Origin: Actinomycetes bacterium
GTDB taxonomy: Bacteria; Actinomycetota; Actinomycetes; Propionibacteriales; Propionibacteriaceae
Direction: 5' to 3'
Assembly (NCBI GenBank): GCA_023387135.1
Contig: JAEWIK010000303.1
Coordinates: 1 to 14,282 of the forward strand
DNA length: 14,282 nucleotides
Part shown: piece after piece, positions 1 through 6,367 of the stretch
Layout of the letters: the number at the start of each line of letters is the position of its first letter
How positions within the stretch are numbered: position 1 is the first letter of the stretch
Position numbers and translations under genes: made by a program
The notes under the pieces: model-generated
Seen by the model: the letters and a program-made list of their open reading frames with translations, nothing else
Database searches by the model: none
What the model was told of the DNA's origin: nothing

Positions 1-1
1 G

Positions 2-673
2 CTCTACAACGCCTCGCGGGATGCCGGCTCGACGTACCTGAAGTTCGCCGACGACACGCCGCCCGCCGTCGCCACCCTGCCGGGCGGAGGGCTCGGGGTG
101 ACGCTCGTCGACATCCTGACCGACAGCCGCGAGATCACCATTCCGGTAGATCTCGTGGTCCTGGTCACCGGCATGGTGCCGCGGGAGAACACCCGGCTCG
201 TCGACATCCTGAAGCTGTCGGTGGGCAGCGACGGCTTCTTCAACGAGATCCACCCCAAGCTGCGTCCGGTCGAGACAGTGGTCGACGGGGTCATGATCGC
301 GGGCTGTTGCCAGAGTCCCCGCACGGTGGGGGAGAGCGTCGCTGCCGGTCTGGCTGCGGTCGCCCAGAGCGCCGCACTGCTCAAGAAGGGCTTCGCGGAG
401 CTGGAACCGCTGGTTGCGCGGGTGGACCCCGAGAAGTGCACCGGCAGCGGGGAGTGCCTCACCACCTGTCCGTATGACGCGATCACCAGCATTGAGTGGG
501 ACGGTCGCAGCATCGCCTCGGTGGACCCGGCCACCTGCAAGGGCTGTGGCGGCTGCGTCCCGGTCTGTGGCAGGGACGCGATCAACCTTCTCGGCTACAC
601 CGACCAGCAGATGCGCGCGGCGATCGAGGAACTGATCTCCGCACCAGCACCCGTGAAGGAGCCCGTGGCATGA
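2..673 (+). CDS. HdrA/Qmo-like FAD and iron-sulfur subunit, C-terminal part (5' end outside window)
   Basis: The reading frame is open from the first bases, so the gene starts upstream. Seen: the end of a flavoprotein domain (LVVLVTGMVPRENTRL, then HPKLRPVE and AGCCQSPRTVGESVAAGLAA), followed by a C-terminal ferredoxin-like domain with two iron-sulfur motifs. The HPKLRPVE and AGC-Q-P blocks are hallmarks of heterodisulfide reductase subunit A and the related QmoA/QmoB proteins. These pass electrons between FAD and [4Fe-4S] clusters in the cytoplasm. The first cluster motif reads C-TGS-GE-C-LTT-CP: the usual second cysteine is a serine (codon 446-448). The second motif, CKGCGGCVPVC, is complete. 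The stop overlaps the next start (ATGA, 670-673), so the gene is in an operon with the next two. The family is clear. Whether the partner system is Hdr or Qmo depends on upstream genes I cannot see. Confidence 0.9.
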   Translation, partial: LYNASRDAGSTYLKFADDTPPAVATLPGGGLGVTLVDILTDSREITIPVDLVVLVTGMVPRENTRLVDILKLSVGSDGFFNEIHPKLRPVETVVDGVMIAGCCQSPRTVGESVAAGLAAVAQSAALLKKGFAELEPLVARVDPEKCTGSGECLTTCPYDAITSIEWDGRSIASVDPATCKGCGGCVPVCGRDAINLLGYTDQQMRAAIEELISAPAPVKEPVA

Positions 674-957
674 CACATCCCATGACCCAGGCCCTGCGGG
701 ACCCCCGAGAGGTGATCCGGGAGGAGCCTCTCATGCACGCCCCCATTCTGGCCGCCGTCGCCGACGGTTCCGCCACGATCACTGAGATCGCCGAGCGCAT
801 CGGCCACCCCGTCCACGAGGTCGTCTACTGGGTGATGGGCATGCGCCGCTACGGCCAGCTCATCGAGAGCGTCGAGGCCGATGAGGACGGGTTCTTCAGC
901 TATGGCGCCGTCGGCCGCGGCCCGGCTGCCACCCTCGAGGAGTGTGAGGACGAATGA
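670..957 (+). CDS. Small winged-helix/HTH-like protein of the Hdr operon (95 aa)
   Basis: This short protein lies between the HdrA-like and HdrC-like genes and overlaps both by 4 bp (ATGA at 670-673 and 954-957), so it is translated together with them. Residues about 24-65 (ILAAVADGSATITEIAERIG, then HPVHEVVYWVMGMRRYGQL) look like a helix-turn-helix of the winged-helix type. An acidic tail follows (EECEDE). There are no membrane segments and only one cysteine (C92). The start is uncertain: ATG 670 has AAGGAG 8 nt upstream and overlaps the preceding stop, but ATG 733 has an even better GGGAGGAG 6 nt upstream and would give 74 residues. I chose 670 because of the coupling and because the sequence before residue 22 still looks protein-like. 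It could be a regulator of the operon or a small structural partner of the complex; the sequence does not decide. Confidence 0.8.
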   Translation: MTHPMTQALRDPREVIREEPLMHAPILAAVADGSATITEIAERIGHPVHEVVYWVMGMRRYGQLIESVEADEDGFFSYGAVGRGPAATLEECEDE

Positions 958-2126
958 GCACGCTGGTCAATCCGAACCTGATCACCGACCTGCAGAAGTT
1001 CGGTGGTGCGGACATCAACGCCTGCTTCAGCTGTGGCAACTGCACGGCGATCTGCCCGCTGGCCGACAACGACGCCAGGTTCCCGCGCACGTTGATCCGG
1101 CTGGCCCAGGTGGGCCTGACCGACGACCTGGTGGCGAGCAAGGAGCTGTGGACCTGCTACGGGTGCGGCATGTGCACCGACCGCTGCCCGCAGGCAGCTG
1201 CTCCCGGCGCGTTCATGGGCGCCGCTCGGCGCTACGCCATCTCCCACTACGACAAGAGCGGGATCGCGCGCGTCCTGTACACCAGGCCGGTGGTCGGTGG
1301 CGCAATCGCGCTGGGCGCTGGCGCGTTCTTCGCGCTCTTCTTCGCCGCGATCCGGGGGGAGCAGAGCGACAGCACGCTGGCACTGTTCGACTTCATCCCG
1401 TATGGCGTCATCCACACGACCGGCGTCGTGCTGATGGTCGTGGTGGCGCTGTTCAGCCTGCTGGGCGTCGGGCTGCTGGCTCGCGACCTCGCCCGGCGGG
1501 ACAACGTCACCCGCGCAGACCTCTTCGGCGGCAAGGACGCGTGGAAGCGAACCGGACGAGCCCTCTGGTACGCCCTCGGCATCGAGTCGCTCGGTCAGAA
1601 GCGGTACCGGCAGGACTGCGCGGACGACCAGCCGGCCGAACCGCTGTACCGCCGGCGCTGGCTGATCCACGCACTCACCATCTGGGGCTTCCTCGGCCTT
1701 CTGCTGGCCACCACGCTGGACTACGGCATGGATCTGCTGGGCATCAAGGCGACCGGAACGCCGGTGCCGATCTGGTACCCCATCCGGCTGCTCGGCACCA
1801 TCGCCGGACTCGCGCTGATGTACGGCGTCACCTGGTTCATGATCCGTCGCTGGCAGCGGGAGAGGGCCTGCAACGAGGCCAGCAAACCCTCGGACTGGCT
1901 GTTCCTCGCGCTGCTGTGGCTGACCGGCCTGACCGGCTTCCTCATCGAGGCCGCCCTGTACGCGGAGCCGGTGCAGGCATGGGGCTACTGGGTGTTCCTC
2001 ATCCACGTGGCGATCGCCATGGAACTCGTCCTGTTCCTTCCGTTCACGAAGTTCGCGCACGCCATGTACCGCCCGGTTTCGCTGTTCTTCTACGGTCTCG
2101 CGAAGGACCGCAGTTCCGCCGCCTGA
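954..2126 (+). CDS. HdrC-HdrE fusion, QmoC-like membrane iron-sulfur/cytochrome b subunit (390 aa)
   Basis: The N-terminal third is an HdrC-type domain with two complete four-cysteine motifs: C24/C27/C30/C34 (CFSCGNCTAICP) and C68/C71/C74/C78 (CYGCGMCTDRCP), each predicted to bind a [4Fe-4S] cluster. The rest is a cytochrome b-like membrane domain with about six hydrophobic segments (about 113-132, 150-175, 236-254, 278-298, 314-334, 345-368). Candidate haem histidines are H154, H239, H351 and H369. An HdrC domain joined to an HdrE/NarI-like domain in about 390 residues is the architecture of QmoC, which exchanges electrons with menaquinone. The ATG overlaps the preceding stop (954-957), with GAGGAG 11 nt upstream. 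With the HdrA-like subunit it should form a membrane complex linking the quinone pool to a soluble redox partner. No HdrB-type catalytic subunit and no AprAB is visible, so the substrate is unknown. Confidence 0.88.
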   Translation: MSTLVNPNLITDLQKFGGADINACFSCGNCTAICPLADNDARFPRTLIRLAQVGLTDDLVASKELWTCYGCGMCTDRCPQAAAPGAFMGAARRYAISHYDKSGIARVLYTRPVVGGAIALGAGAFFALFFAAIRGEQSDSTLALFDFIPYGVIHTTGVVLMVVVALFSLLGVGLLARDLARRDNVTRADLFGGKDAWKRTGRALWYALGIESLGQKRYRQDCADDQPAEPLYRRRWLIHALTIWGFLGLLLATTLDYGMDLLGIKATGTPVPIWYPIRLLGTIAGLALMYGVTWFMIRRWQRERACNEASKPSDWLFLALLWLTGLTGFLIEAALYAEPVQAWGYWVFLIHVAIAMELVLFLPFTKFAHAMYRPVSLFFYGLAKDRSSAA

Positions 2127-2181
2127 CCAGGAGGTTCAGTTCCACCCGTTTGGCAGGATCCGACAGTTCGTGAGGAGCGCG

Positions 2182-2527
<346 letters not shown>

Positions 2528-2716
2528 AAACCGCTCACCGAGCCCACTCCGCTGCGGGCCTGCATCTGTAGACCCGCGTCGGCGATCAGGCACAGGACAT
2601 CCGAATCTGCCGATGAGCGGTCGCGTCTTGCAGAGTTCTCCGGCGGGGATGGTGCGCTTGGGACACACTCGTCGCAGGGCGGCGACTCTCCGTCTCGTTC
2701 TGGAGCAGAGGTGGGC

Positions 2717-3712
2717 ATGCAACGGCTTGGCGGAGTGATCGATGGGGTGGACTACCACACGTTCTATCTGGTCGCGGATGAGAATCTGTGGGGATTCCCC
2801 GATGGTGATCTCGAGGACGACATTTCGCCACACACCCTTGTTGTGCCGACGGGGAACTCGGTGGGCGTCAGAACTGGGATCGCGATGGGCCAGGTCAACC
2901 TGACGATCGAGGTGCTCGACGCTGCGCCGGGTGCGATGGACGATCGCCGTCCGTGGGAGGCGGTCTCGGAGGTCAGCTTCGAGGCGAGAACCAGGGGGGC
3001 GCGCATCGCGTTCATGGCGTGGGGTCCCGAACCTCCCTTCGACTCTTTCGAGTTGGCGACGGGGACCGGTTGGTATCGCGTGCGTGCCCACGCCGTCGGA
3101 CGGAATCTGGACGTCGACGCGGTGGTGTCGGAGAACCCGCGCGAGGAGCACCTGCTGCAGTTGTGGCGCACCGACGGCTTCCAGCCGGCGCGGCACCACC
3201 GCATGGACAACTCGTGGGCGGGCCAATGGGCCAAGCGGGACGTCCCCGGCCCCGAAGTCGACGAGCATCCGTCCGTCGCGGAGGAGATCATCAAGTGGAA
3301 CGAGCTGGTTGATCAGATCGCTGGTCTCGACCCCGAGGACCAAAGACGGGTGGCGCACTGGGCCGCGTCCACCGTGTGCGAACTCGCCGGCGCTACCGCC
3401 CTGGACTGGGGGCCGGCCCTCGAGGCTCTGCGTGACGGCCGGCCACTGCCGCCTCCGTTCAATGATCCAGTGGCGGCGTGGACCCGCCTGAACCGGTGGC
3501 TGCGGACGGTTGCCGTTGCCCCGGACGGCGCTGATGCGCAGGACATGAGCCGCCTGCCTGGTGTCGCTCTCTCGACCGTGCTCTACGCAGCCGACCCGAA
3601 CCCGACCGAAGCGGCTGTCAGCGCCATGTATGCGGCAACCGGGGCAAGTAACTACTACGAAGTGAACGAGGCGTTGATCGCGGCAATGCGCCGCACGTTC
3701 GGACTGAGCTAA
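2717..3712 (+). CDS. Conserved-looking protein of unknown function (331 aa)
   Basis: I do not recognise a named family. The frame is open well upstream, but ATG 2717 has AGAGG 5 nt before it and is the first good start (GTG 2711 is an alternative). The protein is soluble, acidic and tryptophan-rich, with no signal peptide or membrane segment. Residues 1-150 look beta-rich and end in YRVRAHAVGRNLDVDAVV followed by EEHLLQLWRT, reminiscent of a group of uncharacterised actinobacterial proteins that share a YRVRVHARGR-like block. Residues 185-265 look helical (EEIIKWNELVDQIAGLD, DWGPALEALRDGRPLPPPFN). The C-terminus (285-331) is alanine-rich and helical. It sits between the repressor and the dif-like site, is preceded by a 203-bp gap, and seems to use more T- and A-ending codons than its neighbours, which could mean later arrival. 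Not catalytically interpretable by eye. Confidence 0.75.
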   Translation: MQRLGGVIDGVDYHTFYLVADENLWGFPDGDLEDDISPHTLVVPTGNSVGVRTGIAMGQVNLTIEVLDAAPGAMDDRRPWEAVSEVSFEARTRGARIAFMAWGPEPPFDSFELATGTGWYRVRAHAVGRNLDVDAVVSENPREEHLLQLWRTDGFQPARHHRMDNSWAGQWAKRDVPGPEVDEHPSVAEEIIKWNELVDQIAGLDPEDQRRVAHWAASTVCELAGATALDWGPALEALRDGRPLPPPFNDPVAAWTRLNRWLRTVAVAPDGADAQDMSRLPGVALSTVLYAADPNPTEAAVSAMYAATGASNYYEVNEALIAAMRRTFGLS

Positions 3713-3737
3713 ACGGCCCGCCCCAGCGCCCGCCCGG

Positions 3738-3765
3738 TTGTCCGATAAGGTGCATTATGTCATTT
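3738..3765 (+). other. Probable dif site (XerC/XerD chromosome dimer resolution)
   Basis: A 28-bp sequence in the gap between a plus-strand and a minus-strand gene divides into a XerC-type half TTGTCCGATAA, a 6-bp centre GGTGCA and a XerD-type half TTATGTCATTT. The halves form the imperfect inverted repeat expected of dif (CCGATAA against TTATG). From memory, the actinobacterial dif consensus is TTSRCCGATAA, then TVNACA, then TTATGTCAAGT; this site agrees at about 23 of 28 positions. The differences are one base in the first arm, two in the centre and two near the end of the XerD arm. The upstream genes (1-3712) are all plus and the next two are minus, the orientation expected where replication forks meet. 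The sequence is also AT-rich against its surroundings. Confidence 0.8.
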
Positions 3766-3767
3766 TG

Positions 3768-3791
3768 CCTCGGCGGCCGCTCTCCCCGAGG
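3768..3791 (+). repeat. Inverted repeat next to the dif-like site
   Basis: CCTCGG (3768-3773) and CCGAGG (3786-3791) are perfect 6-bp arms around a 12-base GC-rich spacer. It lies 8 bp before the end of the DUF1697 gene and 3 bp after the dif-like site. It could end the minus-strand transcript, but no T-run follows in either direction. Confidence 0.3.
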
Positions 3792-3799
3792 GACGGTCG

Positions 3800-4345
3800 T
3801 CAGTCGTTGAGGAGGCCCCAGAGCTTCACCGTCGTACTCCAGCTGCGGATCGTCATCGACTTGTAGAGCGGAGACGACATGATCGCGCTCAGGCGGCTCT
3901 TGGTGCGCTCGGCGCTCAGGCGCCGCGAGTAGATCACGCCGTCACCGGGCCACACGGCGTCGACTCCCTCGCGCGGGTTGAACACCGCCATCGCGTCCTT
4001 CGTCGAGATGCCCATGAGGAAGATCGCGTCGCTGTGGTACGTCGTCGGCTCGTCGCCGAAGCCCTCGGGCCGGTTCTCGATGACCTTCCCGAGCTGGCCG
4101 CGCGTGAGCACGAGCACCTTGACGTTCTCGTCGTGGATGTCGAAGGTCAGCGCCAGGTCGGCGTCGATCTTCTTCTTGACCGTCGCGGCCGAGTCGGACG
4201 AGTCCAGCAGCACGTTGCCGCTGTTGATGTAGGTGGTCACCTTGGTGAAGCCGAGCGCCTCGAGGCTGCCGCGCCAGGTCGCCATCGAGACGGTGTTCTT
4301 GCCGCCGACGTTCAGCCCGCGCGCGAGCACCAGGAAGCGCGTCAT
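3800..4345 (-). CDS. DUF1697 family protein (181 aa)
   Basis: The N-terminus MTRFLVLARGLNVGGKNTVS, followed by LEALGFTKVTTYINSGNVLLDSS, is the signature of DUF1697 (proteins that open with LLRGINVGGKN and carry YIQSGNVVF). The length of 181 residues is normal for the family. These are small soluble alpha/beta proteins of unknown biochemical function, common in Actinobacteria and Firmicutes. No signal peptide or membrane segment is seen. The ATG overlaps the stop of the upstream alpha/beta hydrolase gene by 4 bp (4342-4345), so the two are co-transcribed and probably translationally coupled. The stop lies 35 bp from the dif-like site. Family assignment is firm; function is unknown. Confidence 0.92.
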   Translation of the reverse strand: MTRFLVLARGLNVGGKNTVSMATWRGSLEALGFTKVTTYINSGNVLLDSSDSAATVKKKIDADLALTFDIHDENVKVLVLTRGQLGKVIENRPEGFGDEPTTYHSDAIFLMGISTKDAMAVFNPREGVDAVWPGDGVIYSRRLSAERTKSRLSAIMSSPLYKSMTIRSWSTTVKLWGLLND

Positions 4346-5121
4346 GCGGGGATCCGGCGGCGGATCTCCCGCGCCGTTCCGGCGGGGTCAAGGCCGTGGT
4401 CGTGCGACTCGGGCACGACGACCAGCTCGGAGTTCGGCATGGCGGCGTGGAGCAGGTCGGCGGCGCGGACCAGCATCGGGTAGGTCGGCTCCCCCCGCAG
4501 GATCGTCACCGGCACGTCGACAGACGTCATCGCCGCCGTCGGCGTCGACACCGCGCGGCTGAGGGTGGCGTCGTAGACGACGGACTGCGCCACCGCCACC
4601 AGCGACGGGAACGCCGGGCTGCGCCTGATCTGGGCGACGACCTCCTCGGGCAGCCCGACCGCCTCCCGCTGGAAGGTGGTCACCACCTCCTCGGGCCGCC
4701 CCTCGGACAGAAAGCCCTGCAGCCGTTCGGGGAAGCCCTCGCCGGGGCCTCCCTCGCCGAACAGGAAGGGCGGCTCGGAGAGGAACAGGTGCTTCACGGG
4801 CACGCCGTGGGCCGCCGCGAACAGCGCGAGCATCGCTCCCGAGGAGTGCCCGAGCACCGACGCCTCTCCCCCGACGGCGGCGACGACCGCTGCGAGGTCT
4901 TCCGCCTCGCGCTGTGGCGCGTAGGGCTGGGTGTCACCGCTCGAGCCACGCGCGCGGCGGTCGAGCGTGACACCCGCGAGCCCCACCGCGGCGAGCGCCT
5001 CGGCCTGCGGTGTGCCGGCCTCGGCTGTCGAGAAGGCGCCGCCGACGATGACGACGGGCTCGCCGTCGCCGACGAGGTGGTAAGCGATGCTGGTTCCATC
5101 GGCCGAGGTTGCGTGTGCCAT
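4342..5121 (-). CDS. Alpha/beta hydrolase (259 aa)
   Basis: The fold is recognisable from the start (ATSADGTSIAYHLVGDGEPV), the RRARGSSGDT turn, the nucleophile elbow GHSSG (serine at about residue 93) and the late histidine in VPESHDHGLD. These are the parts of a Ser-His-acid triad. The family includes esterases, lipases, haloperoxidase-like enzymes and other hydrolases; nothing here fixes the substrate. It is cytoplasmic, with no signal peptide. I use ATG 5121 (MAHATSADGTSIAYH), which matches how relatives begin; an in-frame TTG at 5133 would add four residues. No ribosome binding site is visible at either, and TTGAAT lies 6 nt upstream of ATG 5121, fitting a leaderless transcript. It overlaps the DUF1697 gene downstream. 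Confidence 0.9.
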   Translation of the reverse strand: MAHATSADGTSIAYHLVGDGEPVVIVGGAFSTAEAGTPQAEALAAVGLAGVTLDRRARGSSGDTQPYAPQREAEDLAAVVAAVGGEASVLGHSSGAMLALFAAAHGVPVKHLFLSEPPFLFGEGGPGEGFPERLQGFLSEGRPEEVVTTFQREAVGLPEEVVAQIRRSPAFPSLVAVAQSVVYDATLSRAVSTPTAAMTSVDVPVTILRGEPTYPMLVRAADLLHAAMPNSELVVVPESHDHGLDPAGTAREIRRRIPA

Positions 5122-5127
5122 TGCGTC

Positions 5128-5133
5128 ATTCAA
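5128..5133 (-). promoter_or_regulatory. Weak -10 box for the alpha/beta hydrolase gene (leaderless)
   Basis: On the minus strand TTGAAT (four of six matches to TATAAT) ends 6 nt before ATG 5121. This is the same spacing seen at other starts in the window and would give a leaderless message. No clear -35 box is present. Confidence 0.3.
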
Positions 5134-5243
5134 CCACCGGCGTCCGACACCGATCGAGAGCAGAGGTCACCTGAGGGCCTGTGGCTGCTGTCATTCGAGG
5201 CTCACGACCGACACCGTCGGCACACGTGCACCGGCAGTAGCGG

Positions 5244-5272
5244 TTGTCCGGTGAAGGAAAAGGGCTTAATCT
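5244..5272 (+). promoter_or_regulatory. Promoter of the SatD-like gene (leaderless)
   Basis: TTGTCC (5244-5249) and TAATCT (5267-5272) are separated by 17 nt, ideal for a primary sigma factor. The -10 box ends 6 nt before ATG 5279, so transcription should begin at or next to the start codon. No ribosome binding site fits between box and ATG, consistent with leaderless translation. Confidence 0.6.
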
Positions 5273-5278
5273 TGGCGA

Positions 5279-5932
5279 ATGAAGTCTCCGGCCTTTATGT
5301 ATGTGGTGGTCGCCGACCAGGTCGGCAGCCGCGACGGCACCGACAGGGTCCCCGCGGCGCTCGACCACCTCGCCGGCATCGAGGGCTCGATGGTCCTCGC
5401 CTTCGAGCGGACGACCGGCGATGAACTCCAGGGGCTGACCGGCGATCCCGCGACAGTCGTGTCGGCGGTGGTCCGCCTCAGCAGGCTGGGAGGCTGGCGG
5501 ATCGGCATCGGAGCCGGCGCGGTGGAACTGCCACTCCCCTCGTCCACCCGCGAGGCGCGGGGCCCCGCCTATCTCGCGGCCCGGGACGCCATCGAGGCAG
5601 CGCATGCGAACCCCGTCGATCTCGCCCTCGCCCTCGCGGCGCCTCCCGGAACCGTCGGCGGGCGGCGCTACCGTGAACCGGTACCGGAAGCGGTCGACGC
5701 CGAGACCGCCCTCTGGCTACTGAAGTTCATCCTCGCCACGCGCAGCCCGGAAGGATGGGAGCTGGTGGAGCTACTCGACCAGGGGCATACCAACGCCGCC
5801 GCCGCCAAGGCGCTCGGCATCAGCGCGTCGGCGGCCAGCCAGCGGCTCGCCCGTGCCCACCGCGCGGAGGCAGTCCGCGCCGCAGGGCTCGCCACCCGCC
5901 TGCTGGCACGCCTGGCCGAGAACGGGTCGTGA
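5279..5932 (+). CDS. SatD-like protein with C-terminal helix-turn-helix (217 aa)
   Basis: Residues 7-20 (MYVVVADQVGSRDG), 45-52 (TTGDELQG) and 74-107 (RIGIGAGAV, then GPAYLAARDAIEAA) match the SatD family pattern of ADIVGSR, GDEFQG and GIG-G followed by G-AWWAARDAI. SatD was named from an acid-tolerance locus of Streptococcus mutans; its biochemical role is not established. Residues about 165-200 (ELLDQGHTNAAAAKALGISA, then SAASQRLARAHR) form a helix-turn-helix of the sigma-region-4 or LuxR kind, pointing to DNA binding. There is no membrane segment. The stop overlaps a GTG of the next gene (5929-5932), a small membrane protein, so the two probably work as a pair. The start ATG 5279 is supported by a leaderless promoter. 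SatD assignment is fairly sure; the regulatory role is inferred. Confidence 0.82.
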   Translation: MKSPAFMYVVVADQVGSRDGTDRVPAALDHLAGIEGSMVLAFERTTGDELQGLTGDPATVVSAVVRLSRLGGWRIGIGAGAVELPLPSSTREARGPAYLAARDAIEAAHANPVDLALALAAPPGTVGGRRYREPVPEAVDAETALWLLKFILATRSPEGWELVELLDQGHTNAAAAKALGISASAASQRLARAHRAEAVRAAGLATRLLARLAENGS

Positions 5933-5934
5933 CG

Positions 5935-6357
5935 ATGCCCGTCGTGCTCGCCGTCATCCTGAAGGTCGCCGTCATCGCGGTTCTCGGGGCGGCAGCCGTC
6001 TTCGCCGGCAGCCCGCTGGTCCAGGCGCTCTTCTTCAGGGCCGACCCGCCGCCCAAGGCGGCCCCGGCGCCGGACGACGCCGGGGCGGAGGCACCCGGCG
6101 TCAGGGCGGCGGAGACCACCCTGCGGGGCGGACGCTGGATCGGCATGCTCGAACGGCTCGCCGTCTACGCCGGCGTGCTGGCCGGGTTCCCCGAAGGCAT
6201 CGCCGTGGTGCTCGCCATCAAGGGCCTGGCCCGCTACCCCGAATTGAAGGCCACCGAGAAGGGAGCGGCCGAGAGGTTCATCATCGGCACCTTCGCCAGC
6301 GTGCTCTTCGCCGCCGCCTGCGCGGGCCTCGCGTGGTGGCTCATCACCCTCTGGTGA
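5935..6357 (+). CDS. Small integral membrane protein, partner of the SatD-like protein (140 aa)
   Basis: Three hydrophobic stretches are visible: residues about 4-30 (the N-terminal VVLAVILKVAVIAVLGAAAV region), about 73-97 (LAVYAGVLAGFPEGIAVVLA) and about 117-138 (TFASVLFAAACAGLAWWLIT). A proline/alanine-rich loop separates the first two. The blocks GGRWIGMLER, KGLARYPELK and AERFIIGTF resemble a membrane protein that in other Actinobacteria often accompanies SatD-like genes, as I recall; no function is known. The start may be ATG 5935 or GTG 5929, the latter overlapping the preceding stop as GTGA. In either case the gene is coupled to the SatD-like gene. Its stop lies 10 bp from the end of the convergent GH13 gene, with no obvious terminator between them. 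Confidence 0.8.
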   Translation: MPVVLAVILKVAVIAVLGAAAVFAGSPLVQALFFRADPPPKAAPAPDDAGAEAPGVRAAETTLRGGRWIGMLERLAVYAGVLAGFPEGIAVVLAIKGLARYPELKATEKGAAERFIIGTFASVLFAAACAGLAWWLITLW

Positions 6358-6367
6358 CGGCCCGGCC

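Noticed and set aside
900..2060. Long minus-strand open frame (386 codons) opposite the HdrC-HdrE gene
   Set aside because: Histidine-, arginine- and glutamine-rich with no domain pattern. It is the antisense shadow of a gene with clear cluster motifs, as is usual in high-GC DNA.
5208..5220. CCGAC-ACC-GTCGG hairpin between the divergent hydrolase and SatD-like genes
   Set aside because: Only 5-bp arms in GC-rich DNA, not next to a stop codon or overlapping a promoter box.
5222..5227. ACACGTGC around a CACGTG core as a regulatory site
   Set aside because: A 6-bp palindrome without a second copy or known bacterial regulator to support it.
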